From the NCBI RefSeq assembly GCF_001044235.1, contig NZ_JYNL01000020.1, positions 62,609 to 126,608 on the forward strand: a DNA stretch of 64,000 nt. Direction: 5' to 3'. Source of the DNA: Mycolicibacterium chlorophenolicum. Its GTDB lineage: Bacteria; Actinomycetota; Actinomycetes; Mycobacteriales; Mycobacteriaceae. Both the position numbers and the translations under genes were made by a program. Within the stretch, counting starts at the first letter, position 1, and every line of letters starts with the position of its first letter. The notes under the pieces are model-generated. The model had not been told where the DNA came from and did no database searches. It saw only the letters and a list, made by a program, of their open reading frames with translations. This document shows, piece by piece, positions 41,770 to 50,137 of the stretch.

Positions 41770-42677
41770 TCCTCGACCTGCCGGACACCACGACCGACGT
41801 CATCAACAAGAAGATCATCGCGCTCCGCGAAGAGGGCGGGGCGATCACGCTCGGCCGGGTGCTGACACTCGTCATCGCCCCGACCACCGAAGCGCTGCTC
41901 GAGGAGTCGATCGAGGCGGCCAACGCGGCCAGCCGCGAGCATCCGTGCCGTGTCGTGGTGGTCGCACCGGGTGACCGGCTGGCCGACAAGGCCCGGCTCG
42001 ACGCGCAGGTGCGGGTGGGCCGCGACGCCGGCGCCAACGAGGTCGTCTGCCTGCGGCTCTCCGGCCCTCTGGCCGCTCATGCCAGCAGCGTCGTCATGCC
42101 GTTCCTCCTGCCGGACACACCTGTCGTCACGTGGTGGCCGGATGTGGCGCCCGACGTCCCCGCCGAGGACCCCCTCGGCAAGCTGGCTCTGCGCCGTATC
42201 ACCGATGCCACCAACGCCCCCGATCCGCTGGCATCGATCAAGGGCCGCCTGAAGGGCTACACCCCCGGTGACACCGACCTGGCGTGGAGCCGGATCACCT
42301 ACTGGCGGGCGCTGCTGACGTCGGCGGTCGACCTTCCGCCGCACGAGCCGATCACGTCGGCGACGGTGTCCGGCCTGGCGACAGAACCGGCGCTCGACCT
42401 GCTCGCGGGCTGGTTGGCTCACCGCATCGACGGTCCGGTTCGCCGTGCCGTCGGTGAACTCAAGGTGGAACTGGTTCGCGACAGCGACACGATCACACTG
42501 AGCCGGCCCCAGGACGGCGTCACCGCGAAGCTCACCCGCACAGCTCGACCCGAGTCGCTGGTTCCGTTGGCGCGCAGGGAAACTCGCGAGTGCCTGGCCG
42601 AAGACATGCGGCGCCTAGACGCCGACGAGATCTACCACGAGGCCCTGCAGGGCATCGAGAAAGTGCAGTACGTGTGA
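41766..42677 (+). CDS. opcA: Glucose-6-phosphate dehydrogenase assembly protein OpcA
   Basis: A 303-residue OpcA protein, an allosteric assembly partner of G6PDH in cyanobacteria and actinobacteria. It contains the conserved Val-Val-Thr-Trp-Trp-Pro motif and a C-terminal region with Ala-Asp-Glu-Ile-Tyr. No catalytic motif expected. The ATG overlaps the zwf stop and its stop overlaps the pgl start (GTGA), so stoichiometric coupling of all three is likely. Equivalent to Rv1446c. Confidence 0.94.
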   Translation: MILDLPDTTTDVINKKIIALREEGGAITLGRVLTLVIAPTTEALLEESIEAANAASREHPCRVVVVAPGDRLADKARLDAQVRVGRDAGANEVVCLRLSGPLAAHASSVVMPFLLPDTPVVTWWPDVAPDVPAEDPLGKLALRRITDATNAPDPLASIKGRLKGYTPGDTDLAWSRITYWRALLTSAVDLPPHEPITSATVSGLATEPALDLLAGWLAHRIDGPVRRAVGELKVELVRDSDTITLSRPQDGVTAKLTRTARPESLVPLARRETRECLAEDMRRLDADEIYHEALQGIEKVQYV

Positions 42678-43405
42678 GCACAGTCGTGGAGCGCTACCCC
42701 GACAAGGACACATTGGTGAGGGCCGCCAGGGACCGTCTGGTTGACGCGATCACCGCGGCCGTTGCGGCACGGGGGCAGGCCAGCGTGGTGTTGACCGGCG
42801 GTGGCACCGGCATCGGGATGCTCGAGCGGGTCAAGGAGCGCAGCGACGAGATCGACTGGCCGAAGGTCCACGTGTACTGGGGCGATGAGCGGTTCGTGCC
42901 CGCAGACGACGACGAACGCAACGACAAACAGGCACGCGAGGCGCTGCTGAGCCACATCGACATCCCCGAGGTCAACGTCCACGCGATCGCGGCCAGTGAC
43001 GGCGAGTTCGGCGACGACCTGGAGGCCGCGGCCGCCGGCTACGAGCAGTTGCTCGACGAGACGTTCGCCGAGGCTGCAACCGAATTCGACGTGCATCTGC
43101 TGGGCATGGGGCCCGAGGGGCACGTCAACTCGCTGTTCCCGGACACTGCTGCCGTGCAGGAGACCGAGCGGCTGGTCGTCGGGGTGACCGACTCCCCCAA
43201 GCCGCCGCCGCGACGGATCACGTTGACACTGCCCGCCGTTGCGCGTTCCCGCGAGGTGTGGCTGGTGGTGTCGGGCGAGGGCAAGGCCGATGCGGTGGCG
43301 GCTGCGCTCGGCGGCGCCGCCCCTGTCGACATCCCCGCGGCGGGCGCGGTCGGACGCGAGGCCACGGTGTGGCTGCTCGACGAGGCTGCCGCGTCCCAGC
43401 TGTAG
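42674..43405 (+). CDS. pgl: 6-phosphogluconolactonase
   Basis: A 243-residue hydrolase of 6-phosphogluconolactone, the second oxidative step. Motifs: Leu-Thr-Gly-Gly-Gly-Thr-Gly near residue 38, Tyr-Trp-Gly-Asp-Glu-Arg-Phe, and [10 protein letters not shown] with the catalytic His. The GTG start overlaps the opcA stop. Last gene of the operon (devB, Rv1445c). Convergent with the small membrane gene, 2 bp between stops. Confidence 0.95.
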   Translation: MSTVVERYPDKDTLVRAARDRLVDAITAAVAARGQASVVLTGGGTGIGMLERVKERSDEIDWPKVHVYWGDERFVPADDDERNDKQAREALLSHIDIPEVNVHAIAASDGEFGDDLEAAAAGYEQLLDETFAEAATEFDVHLLGMGPEGHVNSLFPDTAAVQETERLVVGVTDSPKPPPRRITLTLPAVARSREVWLVVSGEGKADAVAAALGGAAPVDIPAAGAVGREATVWLLDEAAASQL

Positions 43406-43407
43406 CT

Positions 43408-43791
43408 CTATGTGCGCGTAACGGCGGGTGTGCGCATCAGGATCGCGAGCACGAGGGCGACGAGGAACAATGCTGCTACATCGCCCCAGAGGTGCCCCCG
43501 ATAGTGGCCGCCGAACGACTGCGCCGCCATGATCGCCCCGTGCACAACGCTCGATACGACGGTGAACCAGATGAGACTGACGTTGGCTTCCGGACGCCGC
43601 GCCGCCCGACAGAGGAAGACCCCGAGAACGGCGTAGATGCCGACGATCATGATGAAGTAGTCGGACTGATACGGCGCGCCCTGGTGCCACGACCAACCCG
43701 ACGGCCACACCACAGCCAGCGGATAGACCAAGAGCATCAGTACGCCGATGACAACGAGCGCGATCTTGAGAATTCGGTGACGGGATGGCAT
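43408..43791 (-). CDS. Small four-helix membrane protein
   Basis: A 127-residue protein with four predicted transmembrane helices (about 8-30, 47-68, 75-97 and 103-122). It has a conserved-looking Gly-Ile-Tyr-Ala-Val-Leu-Gly-Val-Phe-Leu and Ser-Leu-Ile-Trp-Phe-Thr-Val-Val-Ser-Ser-Val-Val-His-Gly. It resembles small uncharacterised bacterial membrane proteins (DUF6632-like pattern); function not known. ATG at 43791 with GGAAGGA upstream. An in-frame ORF extension upstream was rejected because it lacks hydrophobic or conserved sequence. Confidence 0.75.
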   Translation of the reverse strand: MPSRHRILKIALVVIGVLMLLVYPLAVVWPSGWSWHQGAPYQSDYFIMIVGIYAVLGVFLCRAARRPEANVSLIWFTVVSSVVHGAIMAAQSFGGHYRGHLWGDVAALFLVALVLAILMRTPAVTRT

Positions 43792-43991
43792 GACATCCTT
43801 CCGACGAGAGATGGCTTCACGGTAACGCCGCCACGCCACGCCACGCAGCGGCAGCGCGCATCTGTTCCGTCCCACCCCGGAACACCGGGAATCGGTCCAG
43901 GACCAAATACCCTTCCCCCGCCCCCGGTGACGGCAAGAGACTTTCCACAGGTGTGGGCAGAGAATGACCGCACGGCGACAGGGGATCCGGC
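43792..43991. other. 200-bp divergent intergenic region
   Basis: Separates the small membrane gene (minus) from the FAD oxidoreductase gene (plus). TACCCT near 43909 fits TAnnnT on the plus strand but is isolated, and a GGAACAC stretch was noted. No firm promoter, RNA or gene is claimed. Confidence 0.4.
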
Positions 43992-45560
43992 ATGGACGCA
44001 GAAGCGATCGTCATCGGGGCCGGGACCGGCGGACTGACTGCCGCCGCATATCTCGCTGCGCTGGGCCGTCGGGTCGTTGTCGTCGATCGGCAGCCGATGC
44101 CGGGCGGCAACACCGCCTCGTTCACCCATGACGGCTATGAGTTCGACATCGGGCTGCACTATCTCGGCGGATGGGCAGGTTCGCACCCGGGGTTACGCGC
44201 CGTACTGGAGCCGCTGGGAATCGATCTGCACTACCGCGAACTCGATCCCGACGGATTCGACGAGCTTCTCTTCGACGACATGGCTTTCCGGGTACCGCGG
44301 GGTGTCGAGGAATTCCGCGCCCGCCTCCACGAGCAGTTCCCCGAGGAACGCGAGCGCATCGATCGGCATCTGCGGAGAATCGCGACCATAACCCAGGAGC
44401 TGGAAGCCACCGCCCCAGTTCGGCTGGAGCCGCGGTCGCTGTTGTCGACCCTGTGGCGCACCAAAGTCACCACGGTGACCGCCGCGACGACCTTGGGCCG
44501 GTGGTTCGACCATCTGGGCTGTTCGCCGCGGCTGCGTACGGTGTTGAACTGGTGCCACGGGATCAACGGTGTCGCGCCGTCGAAGATCTCGCTCGGCATG
44601 CACGCGGTGGGCGTCATGCACTACCTGGCCGGCGCCTGGTACCCGGAAGGGGGCGGGAGATCGGTTGTCGACGCGCTGACAGCGGTCATTCTGGACCACG
44701 GTGGCGAACTCGTGCTCGACAGTGAAGTCGAGCGGATCCACGTCGATGACAAGGGTGTGTGCGGCGTACGGGTCACCGACAGGGGCGGCGCGTCACAGGA
44801 GTTGAGCACTCGGACCGTCATCTCGGCCGCTGACATCAAACACATGTATGGCCAACTGCTCGCCGACGTCGACGTGCAGGCACGCTTGCGGCACCGCGTG
44901 CACGGCTTCGAGATGGCGGCGCCGCTGTTCGTCGACTACCTGGTACTCGACCGGGATCTGCGCGCCGAGCAGGTGCCGGCCCACAACTGGTGTGTCTTCG
45001 CCGACGACGACATCGACGGACTCTACGCGGCCTGCGCGCGCGGGGAGTTCCGGGTCAGCGGTGTGTTCGTCACGGCGGCGAGTCTCAAGGATCCGCACAA
45101 TCCGCGGCTGTGTCGACCTGGGCAGACGAATCTCCAAATGATGGCCATTGCTCCGGCACGCCCGGACTTCTGGGGCACCGGCGCCGCCTATGCCCGTCGC
45201 AAGGCAGAGTTCCGTGATGCGATGCTTGCCCTCACCGAGCGGGCGATCCCCGGTGTGCGGGATTCCATCGTCTATGAAGAGGCCGCCAGTCCGCTGACCT
45301 GGGAACGTTATCTGCGCAACAGCAGCGGCACCTCCTACGGCATCGCGAGCACGCCGGATCAGTGGTTGATGCGGCGACCCGGCGCCTGCACGAACATTCC
45401 CGGACTGTTCTTGGCCGGGGCGAGCACTCGTACCGGCCACGGCATCACGGGCGTCGCCCTGGGGGGAATGGAAGCTGCGGCGCTGGCGGCCGGCGCACCC
45501 CGCTGGCCGCTACCGCGCCCGCGGCGCACCATCGGCACCGCGGCACGAGTCGCCACCTAG
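43992..45560 (+). CDS. FAD-dependent carotenoid isomerase / retinol saturase-like oxidoreductase
   Basis: A 522-residue FAD enzyme. The N-terminal dinucleotide motif is Val-Ile-Gly-Ala-Gly-Thr-Gly-Gly-Leu, then Gly-Gly-Asn-Thr-Ala-Ser-Phe and Phe-Asp-Ile-Gly-Leu-His-Tyr. The C-terminal motif is Gly-Leu-Phe-Leu-Ala-Gly-Ala-Ser-Thr-Arg-Thr-Gly-His-Gly-Ile. This matches CrtI/CrtISO/RetSat-type enzymes acting on polyenes or fatty chains. No carotenoid synthesis gene is next to it, so the substrate may be a different unsaturated lipid. GGGGAT precedes the ATG. Stop overlaps lutC by 4 bp. Confidence 0.85.
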   Translation: MDAEAIVIGAGTGGLTAAAYLAALGRRVVVVDRQPMPGGNTASFTHDGYEFDIGLHYLGGWAGSHPGLRAVLEPLGIDLHYRELDPDGFDELLFDDMAFRVPRGVEEFRARLHEQFPEERERIDRHLRRIATITQELEATAPVRLEPRSLLSTLWRTKVTTVTAATTLGRWFDHLGCSPRLRTVLNWCHGINGVAPSKISLGMHAVGVMHYLAGAWYPEGGGRSVVDALTAVILDHGGELVLDSEVERIHVDDKGVCGVRVTDRGGASQELSTRTVISAADIKHMYGQLLADVDVQARLRHRVHGFEMAAPLFVDYLVLDRDLRAEQVPAHNWCVFADDDIDGLYAACARGEFRVSGVFVTAASLKDPHNPRLCRPGQTNLQMMAIAPARPDFWGTGAAYARRKAEFRDAMLALTERAIPGVRDSIVYEEAASPLTWERYLRNSSGTSYGIASTPDQWLMRRPGACTNIPGLFLAGASTRTGHGITGVALGGMEAAALAAGAPRWPLPRPRRTIGTAARVAT

Positions 45561-46177
45561 CCGACGACGATCACGTGCAGCGTGCGCGGACCGTGCACGC
45601 CTTCCACCCGGTCCAATTCGATGTCGCTGGTCGCGCTGGGTCCGCTGATCCACGTCAACGGACGGGTGTGCACACCCGAATCGATCAGCCGCGCAACCGC
45701 TTTCGGCACGTCGTCGACGATCTGGTCGACCAGGACCACGCACACGTGGAGGTCGGGCACGAGGCTCAGCGCTCGCCGGCCTTGGCCCGCGCCGTGGTCC
45801 AGCACCAGCGTGCCGGTGTTGGCGATCGCCACGGTCGCGGTGGTGACCACGGCGTCGACGTCGTCGAGTTCCACCGCCGTCAGGCCGGTATCGGACACCC
45901 ACGGCGCGGCATCCGGCCACGCCGCCTGCACCGCCGGGTCGCCGACCACGGCGCGCGTCCCGGCCAGGGCCGCCGCGATCGTCGCTCCGACGTCGGCGGC
46001 GTCGACGCGGTCGACCCGCGCGCGGTAGTCGGCCACCCGCTCGAGGAACCGCTCCACCGGGTCGAGATCGCCGGTACCGACGTCGTCGCCGTAGCGCCAC
46101 GGCACCTCGACCGGCGCGGGCCGATCGGCCAGTGCTGCGCGGATCCGGCCGAGGATCGCCTCGCGTGCCTCACTCAT
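45557..46177 (-). CDS. lutC: Lactate utilisation protein C (LUD domain)
   Basis: A 206-residue LUD-domain protein, third component of the LutABC iron-sulfur L-lactate oxidase. It contains the conserved Asn-Thr-Gly-Thr-Leu-Val-Leu core and Val-His-Gly-Pro-Arg-Thr-Leu-His-Val-Ile-Val-Val at the C-terminus. Its ATG overlaps the lutB stop by 8 bp. Order lutA-lutB-lutC is conserved. Convergent with the FAD oxidoreductase. Confidence 0.9.
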   Translation of the reverse strand: MSEAREAILGRIRAALADRPAPVEVPWRYGDDVGTGDLDPVERFLERVADYRARVDRVDAADVGATIAAALAGTRAVVGDPAVQAAWPDAAPWVSDTGLTAVELDDVDAVVTTATVAIANTGTLVLDHGAGQGRRALSLVPDLHVCVVLVDQIVDDVPKAVARLIDSGVHTRPLTWISGPSATSDIELDRVEGVHGPRTLHVIVVG

Positions 46178-47657
46178 GGCCGCCTCCCGTGCGCTGCCAC
46201 CAGGCCCGGAACGACTCCGTCGGCGGCACCGGCGCATCGCGGGCTCCGGACCATGCGCTGGCCGGCCAGGGCAGCGACCGCAGCCGCTCCTTGCCGCCGA
46301 ACAGCTTGCTGCGCAGGGCTTTACCGCCGACGGCGGCGGTCTTCTCGAGCGCCTCGAGGCGTCGATGGTCAGCCATCAGCCAGCTCGCCGCCGTCATCGC
46401 CGCCTGCTCGCCCGTCGGCACCCCGCCGCGGTGCTCGTCGACCACCCGGGTGCGCAGGTGCACGAGCATCGACGGGATGTCGATGCGCACCGGACACACG
46501 TCGAAGCAGGCGCCGCACAGGCTCGACGCGTACGGCAGCGACTTGTCGATGTCGCTGGCGGTGCCCCGCAACTGCGGCGTGAGCACGGCGCCGATCGGGC
46601 CGGGATACACCGAGCCGTAGGAGTGCCCGCCGGTGCGTTCGTAGACCGGGCACACGTTCAGGCACGCCGAGCAGCGGATGCAGCGCAGTGCATCGCGGCC
46701 GTCGACGTCGGCGAGCACGCCGGTGCGGCCGTTGTCGAGAAGCACGATGTGCACGTTGCGCGGGCCGTCTCCGTCGGCGGGTCCCGTCCAGACCGACGTG
46801 TACGGGTTCTCCCGCTCCCCTGTGCTGCTGCGCGGCAGCACCTGGAGCAGCACCTCGAGGTCGCGCCACGACGGCAGCACCTTCTCGATGCCGACCACCG
46901 AGATCAGGGTCTCGGGCAGGGTCAGGCACATCCGGCCGTTGCCCTCGGACTCGACCACCACCAGGCTTCCGGTGTCGGCGATCGCGAAGTTGGCTCCCGA
47001 GACGGCGACCCGGGCGCGCAGGAACTTCTCCCGCAGGTGCAGCCGCGCGGCTTCGGCGAGGCGGCGCGGCTCGTCGGTGAGATCGTCGGGTGCGGGCCGG
47101 CCCACCCGGCCCATCTCGCGCAGGAAGATCTCCCGCACCTCGGCGCGGTTGCGGTGGATCGCCGGGACGAGGATGTGGCTGGGCCAGTCGCCGCCGAGCT
47201 GCACGATGAGCTCGGCCAGATCGGTCTCCCAGGCGTCGATCCCGGCCTCGGCGAGGGCCTCGTTGAGCTCGATCTCCTGGGTGGCCATCGATTTGACCTT
47301 GACGACCTCGGTGGCGTCCTGGGCGCGCACCAGATCGACGACGATCCGGTTCGCTTCGGCCGCGTCGCGCGCCCAGTGCACGGTCGCCCCCGCCGCGGTG
47401 GCGTTCGCTTCGAACGCCACCAGGTGCTCGTCGAGCCGGTGCAGCGCCGCGTCTTTGATGGCCGCCGCCGCCAGTCTCAGCTGCTCCCAGTCGGGCAGCT
47501 CCTCGACGACGCGGGCGCGTTTGGCGCGGATGGTGCCGGTGGCGTGGGAGAGGTTGCGGCGCAGCACCGAATCGCCCAGCGCCGCTTTGGCGGCGGTCGG
47601 GAAGGACGGCAGCCCCAGGAACGCTCCGGTGACGCCGACGTGCGGATGCCCGGTCAT
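46170..47657 (-). CDS. lutB: Lactate utilisation protein B (LUD + ferredoxin-type Fe-S)
   Basis: A 495-residue LutB. The N-terminal LUD domain (about 30-300) is followed by two 4Fe-4S motifs: Cys-Ile-Arg-Cys-Ser-Ala-Cys-Leu-Asn-Val-Cys-Pro near residue 311 and Cys-Gly-Ala-Cys-Phe-Asp-Val-Cys-Pro near residue 361. A basic C-terminal tail follows. It passes electrons in L-lactate oxidation to pyruvate. ATG at 47657 overlaps the lutA stop (ATGA). A longer in-frame extension lies inside lutA and was rejected. Confidence 0.93.
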   Translation of the reverse strand: MTGHPHVGVTGAFLGLPSFPTAAKAALGDSVLRRNLSHATGTIRAKRARVVEELPDWEQLRLAAAAIKDAALHRLDEHLVAFEANATAAGATVHWARDAAEANRIVVDLVRAQDATEVVKVKSMATQEIELNEALAEAGIDAWETDLAELIVQLGGDWPSHILVPAIHRNRAEVREIFLREMGRVGRPAPDDLTDEPRRLAEAARLHLREKFLRARVAVSGANFAIADTGSLVVVESEGNGRMCLTLPETLISVVGIEKVLPSWRDLEVLLQVLPRSSTGERENPYTSVWTGPADGDGPRNVHIVLLDNGRTGVLADVDGRDALRCIRCSACLNVCPVYERTGGHSYGSVYPGPIGAVLTPQLRGTASDIDKSLPYASSLCGACFDVCPVRIDIPSMLVHLRTRVVDEHRGGVPTGEQAAMTAASWLMADHRRLEALEKTAAVGGKALRSKLFGGKERLRSLPWPASAWSGARDAPVPPTESFRAWWQRTGGGHE

Positions 47658-48400
47658 GCGGGCGCGTCCTCGCTGCTGGCCAGAACCTCGGCGAGGTGCA
47701 TGACCCGCATGCCGGCGCGCTGCCGTGAGAGCAGTCCGCCGATGTGGGCCAGGCAGGAATTGTCCCCGGCGACAAGGACTTCGGCACCGGTGTCGCGAAC
47801 CGCCCGGGCCTTGTCGAAACCCATCGCCACGGAGGTGTCCGCGTTCTTGATCGCGAACGTGCCGCCGAAACCGCAGCACTGGTCGGCCTGCGGCAGCTCG
47901 ACGAGGTCGATGCCGCGCACCGCCTCCAGCAGTCGCCGCGGCCGGTCGCCGACCCGGAGCATCCTCAGCGAGTGGCACGTCGGGTGGTAGGTGACCCGGT
48001 GCGGGAAGTACGCGCCGACGTCGGTGACCCCCAGGACGTCGACCAGGAATTCGGAGAGTTCGTACACCCGGGGCGCGATCGCGTCCACGCGTGCCGCCAG
48101 GTCGGCGTCGCCCGACCGTGCGGCGACGTCGCGGTGCTGGTGGCGCACCGACCCCACGCAGGAGCCCGACGGCGCGACGACGGCGTCGTACCCGGCGAAG
48201 GCCGCGGTGAACGCCCGGACGGCGGGCACGGCCTCGTCCGCGTAGCCGGTGTTGGTGAACATCTGCCCGCAGCACGTCTGCCCGCGCGGGAATTCGACCT
48301 CACAGCCCAGGCGGCGCAGCAGCCGCACAACTGCTTTCGGCGTCTCGGGCCACATCAGGTCGTTGTAGCAGGTGGCGAACAACGCCACCCGGACGTTCAT
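47654..48400 (-). CDS. lutA: Lactate utilisation protein A (CCG Fe-S domains)
   Basis: A 248-residue protein with two CCG domains: Gly-Gln-Thr-Cys-Cys-Gly-Gln-Met-Phe near residue 42 and Gln-Cys-Cys-Gly-Phe-Gly-Gly near residue 183. Together with earlier Cys residues they bind Fe-S clusters in LutABC. The ATG at 48400 has GGAGA upstream and a possible TACGGT -10 at 48416-48421. It diverges from the small coiled-coil gene, 55 bp away. Confidence 0.92.
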   Translation of the reverse strand: MNVRVALFATCYNDLMWPETPKAVVRLLRRLGCEVEFPRGQTCCGQMFTNTGYADEAVPAVRAFTAAFAGYDAVVAPSGSCVGSVRHQHRDVAARSGDADLAARVDAIAPRVYELSEFLVDVLGVTDVGAYFPHRVTYHPTCHSLRMLRVGDRPRRLLEAVRGIDLVELPQADQCCGFGGTFAIKNADTSVAMGFDKARAVRDTGAEVLVAGDNSCLAHIGGLLSRQRAGMRVMHLAEVLASSEDAPA

Positions 48401-48455
48401 GCGAGCATCTCCAACACCGTATCCGACGCCCGAGGGGCACGTCATACTTGCCGAC

Positions 48456-48830
48456 ATGGCAGACCGAAGCGGGAGACCCGTACGGACCGGACCCGAGCGG
48501 ATCCGCAAGCTCGCACAGGCGGCGCTCAACGCCGACGTCACCGTCGAGCAGGTCGACACGATCCTGGAGGGTCTGAGCGAGACCCTCGAGGACCTCAACA
48601 ACTCGACCGGCAACCTGGACGCCACCCTGGCCCGGTTCAACGACACCATCAGCCGCATCGACGAACTGGCCCCGCGCCTCATCGCGGTGGTCGAGCGGCT
48701 GGAGGGCATCGTCACGCGCGTCGAGCGGATCGTCGATCTCGGCGAGTCGGTGATCTCCCCGCTGACCGCCACCGATCACGCGATCCGCGGTGTGCTCGAC
48801 CGGCTGCGGCGCGGCGCCGGGCTGAGCTGA
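48456..48830 (+). CDS. Small coiled-coil protein upstream of a DUF2252 gene
   Basis: A 124-residue, largely alpha-helical protein of unknown family. After a basic Arg/Pro start it has a long heptad-rich helix (about residues 30-105: Leu-Glu-Asp-Leu-Asn-Asn-Ser-Thr...Arg-Ile-Asp-Glu-Leu...Val-Val-Glu-Arg-Leu-Glu) and a short basic tail. No signal or membrane segment. The frame overlaps the next gene by one base (TGATG), implying translational coupling and a partner role. ATG at 48456 was chosen as the first codon downstream of a promoter-like CATACTT; a longer start upstream is possible. Confidence 0.7.
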   Translation: MADRSGRPVRTGPERIRKLAQAALNADVTVEQVDTILEGLSETLEDLNNSTGNLDATLARFNDTISRIDELAPRLIAVVERLEGIVTRVERIVDLGESVISPLTATDHAIRGVLDRLRRGAGLS

Positions 48831-50137
48831 TGCCCGACGAGAGGGAATCGCAGATCGTCGACACCCTGGTCGGCGCCTTCGACGATCTGATGCGCGCGGA
48901 CCCCGACGCGTTCCGCGCGAAGTTCCGCAAGATGGCGGCGGATCCCTTCGCGTTCTTCCGCGGCAGCGCGTGCGTGTTCTACGCCGACGTCTCGGCGCGC
49001 GAGGATCGGTGGGCCGACGAGCGCACCGGCCGGGTGTGGATCCAGGGCGACCTGCACGCGGAGAACTTCGGCACCTACATGGACGGCGCCGGGGTGCTGA
49101 TCTTCGACGTCAACGACTTCGACGAGGCGTTCGTCGGACACTTCACGTGGGATCTGCAGCGCTTCGCCGCCAGCATCGCGCTGATGTGCTGGCAGAAAGC
49201 GCTGTCCGACGAGCAGATCTCCTCGCTCATCGCGGCGTTCGTCCGGGCATACGTCGCGCAGGTGCGGTGGTTCACCGACACCGATGACGACGCCTCCTTC
49301 TCGTTGAATCTGGACACCGCGCGGGGTGCGGTGCTTTCGGCGCTGCAGTCCGCCCGGCTCTCCACCCGCGCCGAGATGCTCGACCGGATCACCGTCGTCG
49401 ACGAGTGCGACCGCCGTCTGCGGGAGCGCGCAGGGGCGCGGCGGCTCGAGGGCGACGAACGCGACACGGTCCTCGAGGCGTTCCACCGCTACCTGGACAC
49501 GATTCCGGAGACGCAGCGTTTCCGCGGCATCGCCTACGACGTCAAGGACGTCACCGCCAACACCGGGTTCGGCATCGGCAGCGCCGGTCTGCCCGCCTAC
49601 ACGCTTCTCATCGAGGGCTTCAATCAGGCACTGGACAACGACGTGGTGCTGTCGATGAAGCAGGGCAACGTCGCCGCACCGAGCCGGGTGGTCGACGACC
49701 CGGAGGTGCACGGCTACTTCCTGCATCACGGACACCGCACCGCGGTGTCGCAGCGTGCCCTTCAGGCGCACGCCGACCCGCTGCTGGGCTACACCGACAT
49801 CGACGGCGTCGGGTTCGTGGTCAGCGAGATCTCGCCGTACGAAGCCGATCTGGACTGGTCGGAGCTGACTGAACCCGACGAACTGGCCGAGGTCGTCGGT
49901 CAACTCGGCCAGGCGGTGGCCAAGGTGCACTGCGTCAGCGACTCCGACAGCGAGCAGTCGCTGGTCGGCTTCCAGACCGAGGAGGCGATCGTCGCCGCGA
50001 TCGGCGACGACGAGGACGACTTCGTCGCCGACATCGTCGCGTTCGGGCTGGAGTACGCCGCCGTCGCCCGCGAGGACCACCGCCATTTCGTGGAGGCGTT
50101 CCGCGAGGGTCGCATCCCGGGCGTCACCGCCACCTGA
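48830..50137 (+). CDS. DUF2252 family protein
   Basis: A 435-residue DUF2252 (COG4320) protein. The motif Gln-Gly-Asp-Leu-His-Ala-Glu-Asn-Phe-Gly-Thr, followed by Phe-Asp-Val-Asn-Asp-Phe-Asp-Glu-Ala, resembles the catalytic loop and Asp-Phe-Asp metal site of kinase/aminoglycoside-phosphotransferase folds. It is therefore a candidate small-molecule or protein kinase-like enzyme; the substrate is unknown. Start overlaps the preceding coiled-coil gene (TGATG). The stop abuts the ppc stop on the opposite strand with no gap. Confidence 0.85.
   Translation: MPDERESQIVDTLVGAFDDLMRADPDAFRAKFRKMAADPFAFFRGSACVFYADVSAREDRWADERTGRVWIQGDLHAENFGTYMDGAGVLIFDVNDFDEAFVGHFTWDLQRFAASIALMCWQKALSDEQISSLIAAFVRAYVAQVRWFTDTDDDASFSLNLDTARGAVLSALQSARLSTRAEMLDRITVVDECDRRLRERAGARRLEGDERDTVLEAFHRYLDTIPETQRFRGIAYDVKDVTANTGFGIGSAGLPAYTLLIEGFNQALDNDVVLSMKQGNVAAPSRVVDDPEVHGYFLHHGHRTAVSQRALQAHADPLLGYTDIDGVGFVVSEISPYEADLDWSELTEPDELAEVVGQLGQAVAKVHCVSDSDSEQSLVGFQTEEAIVAAIGDDEDDFVADIVAFGLEYAAVAREDHRHFVEAFREGRIPGVTAT

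Noticed and set aside
46170..48275. Long N-terminal extension of lutB through lutA
   Set aside because: The first 200 residues are out-of-frame lutA sequence. The ATG at 47657 with ATGA overlap fits LutB.
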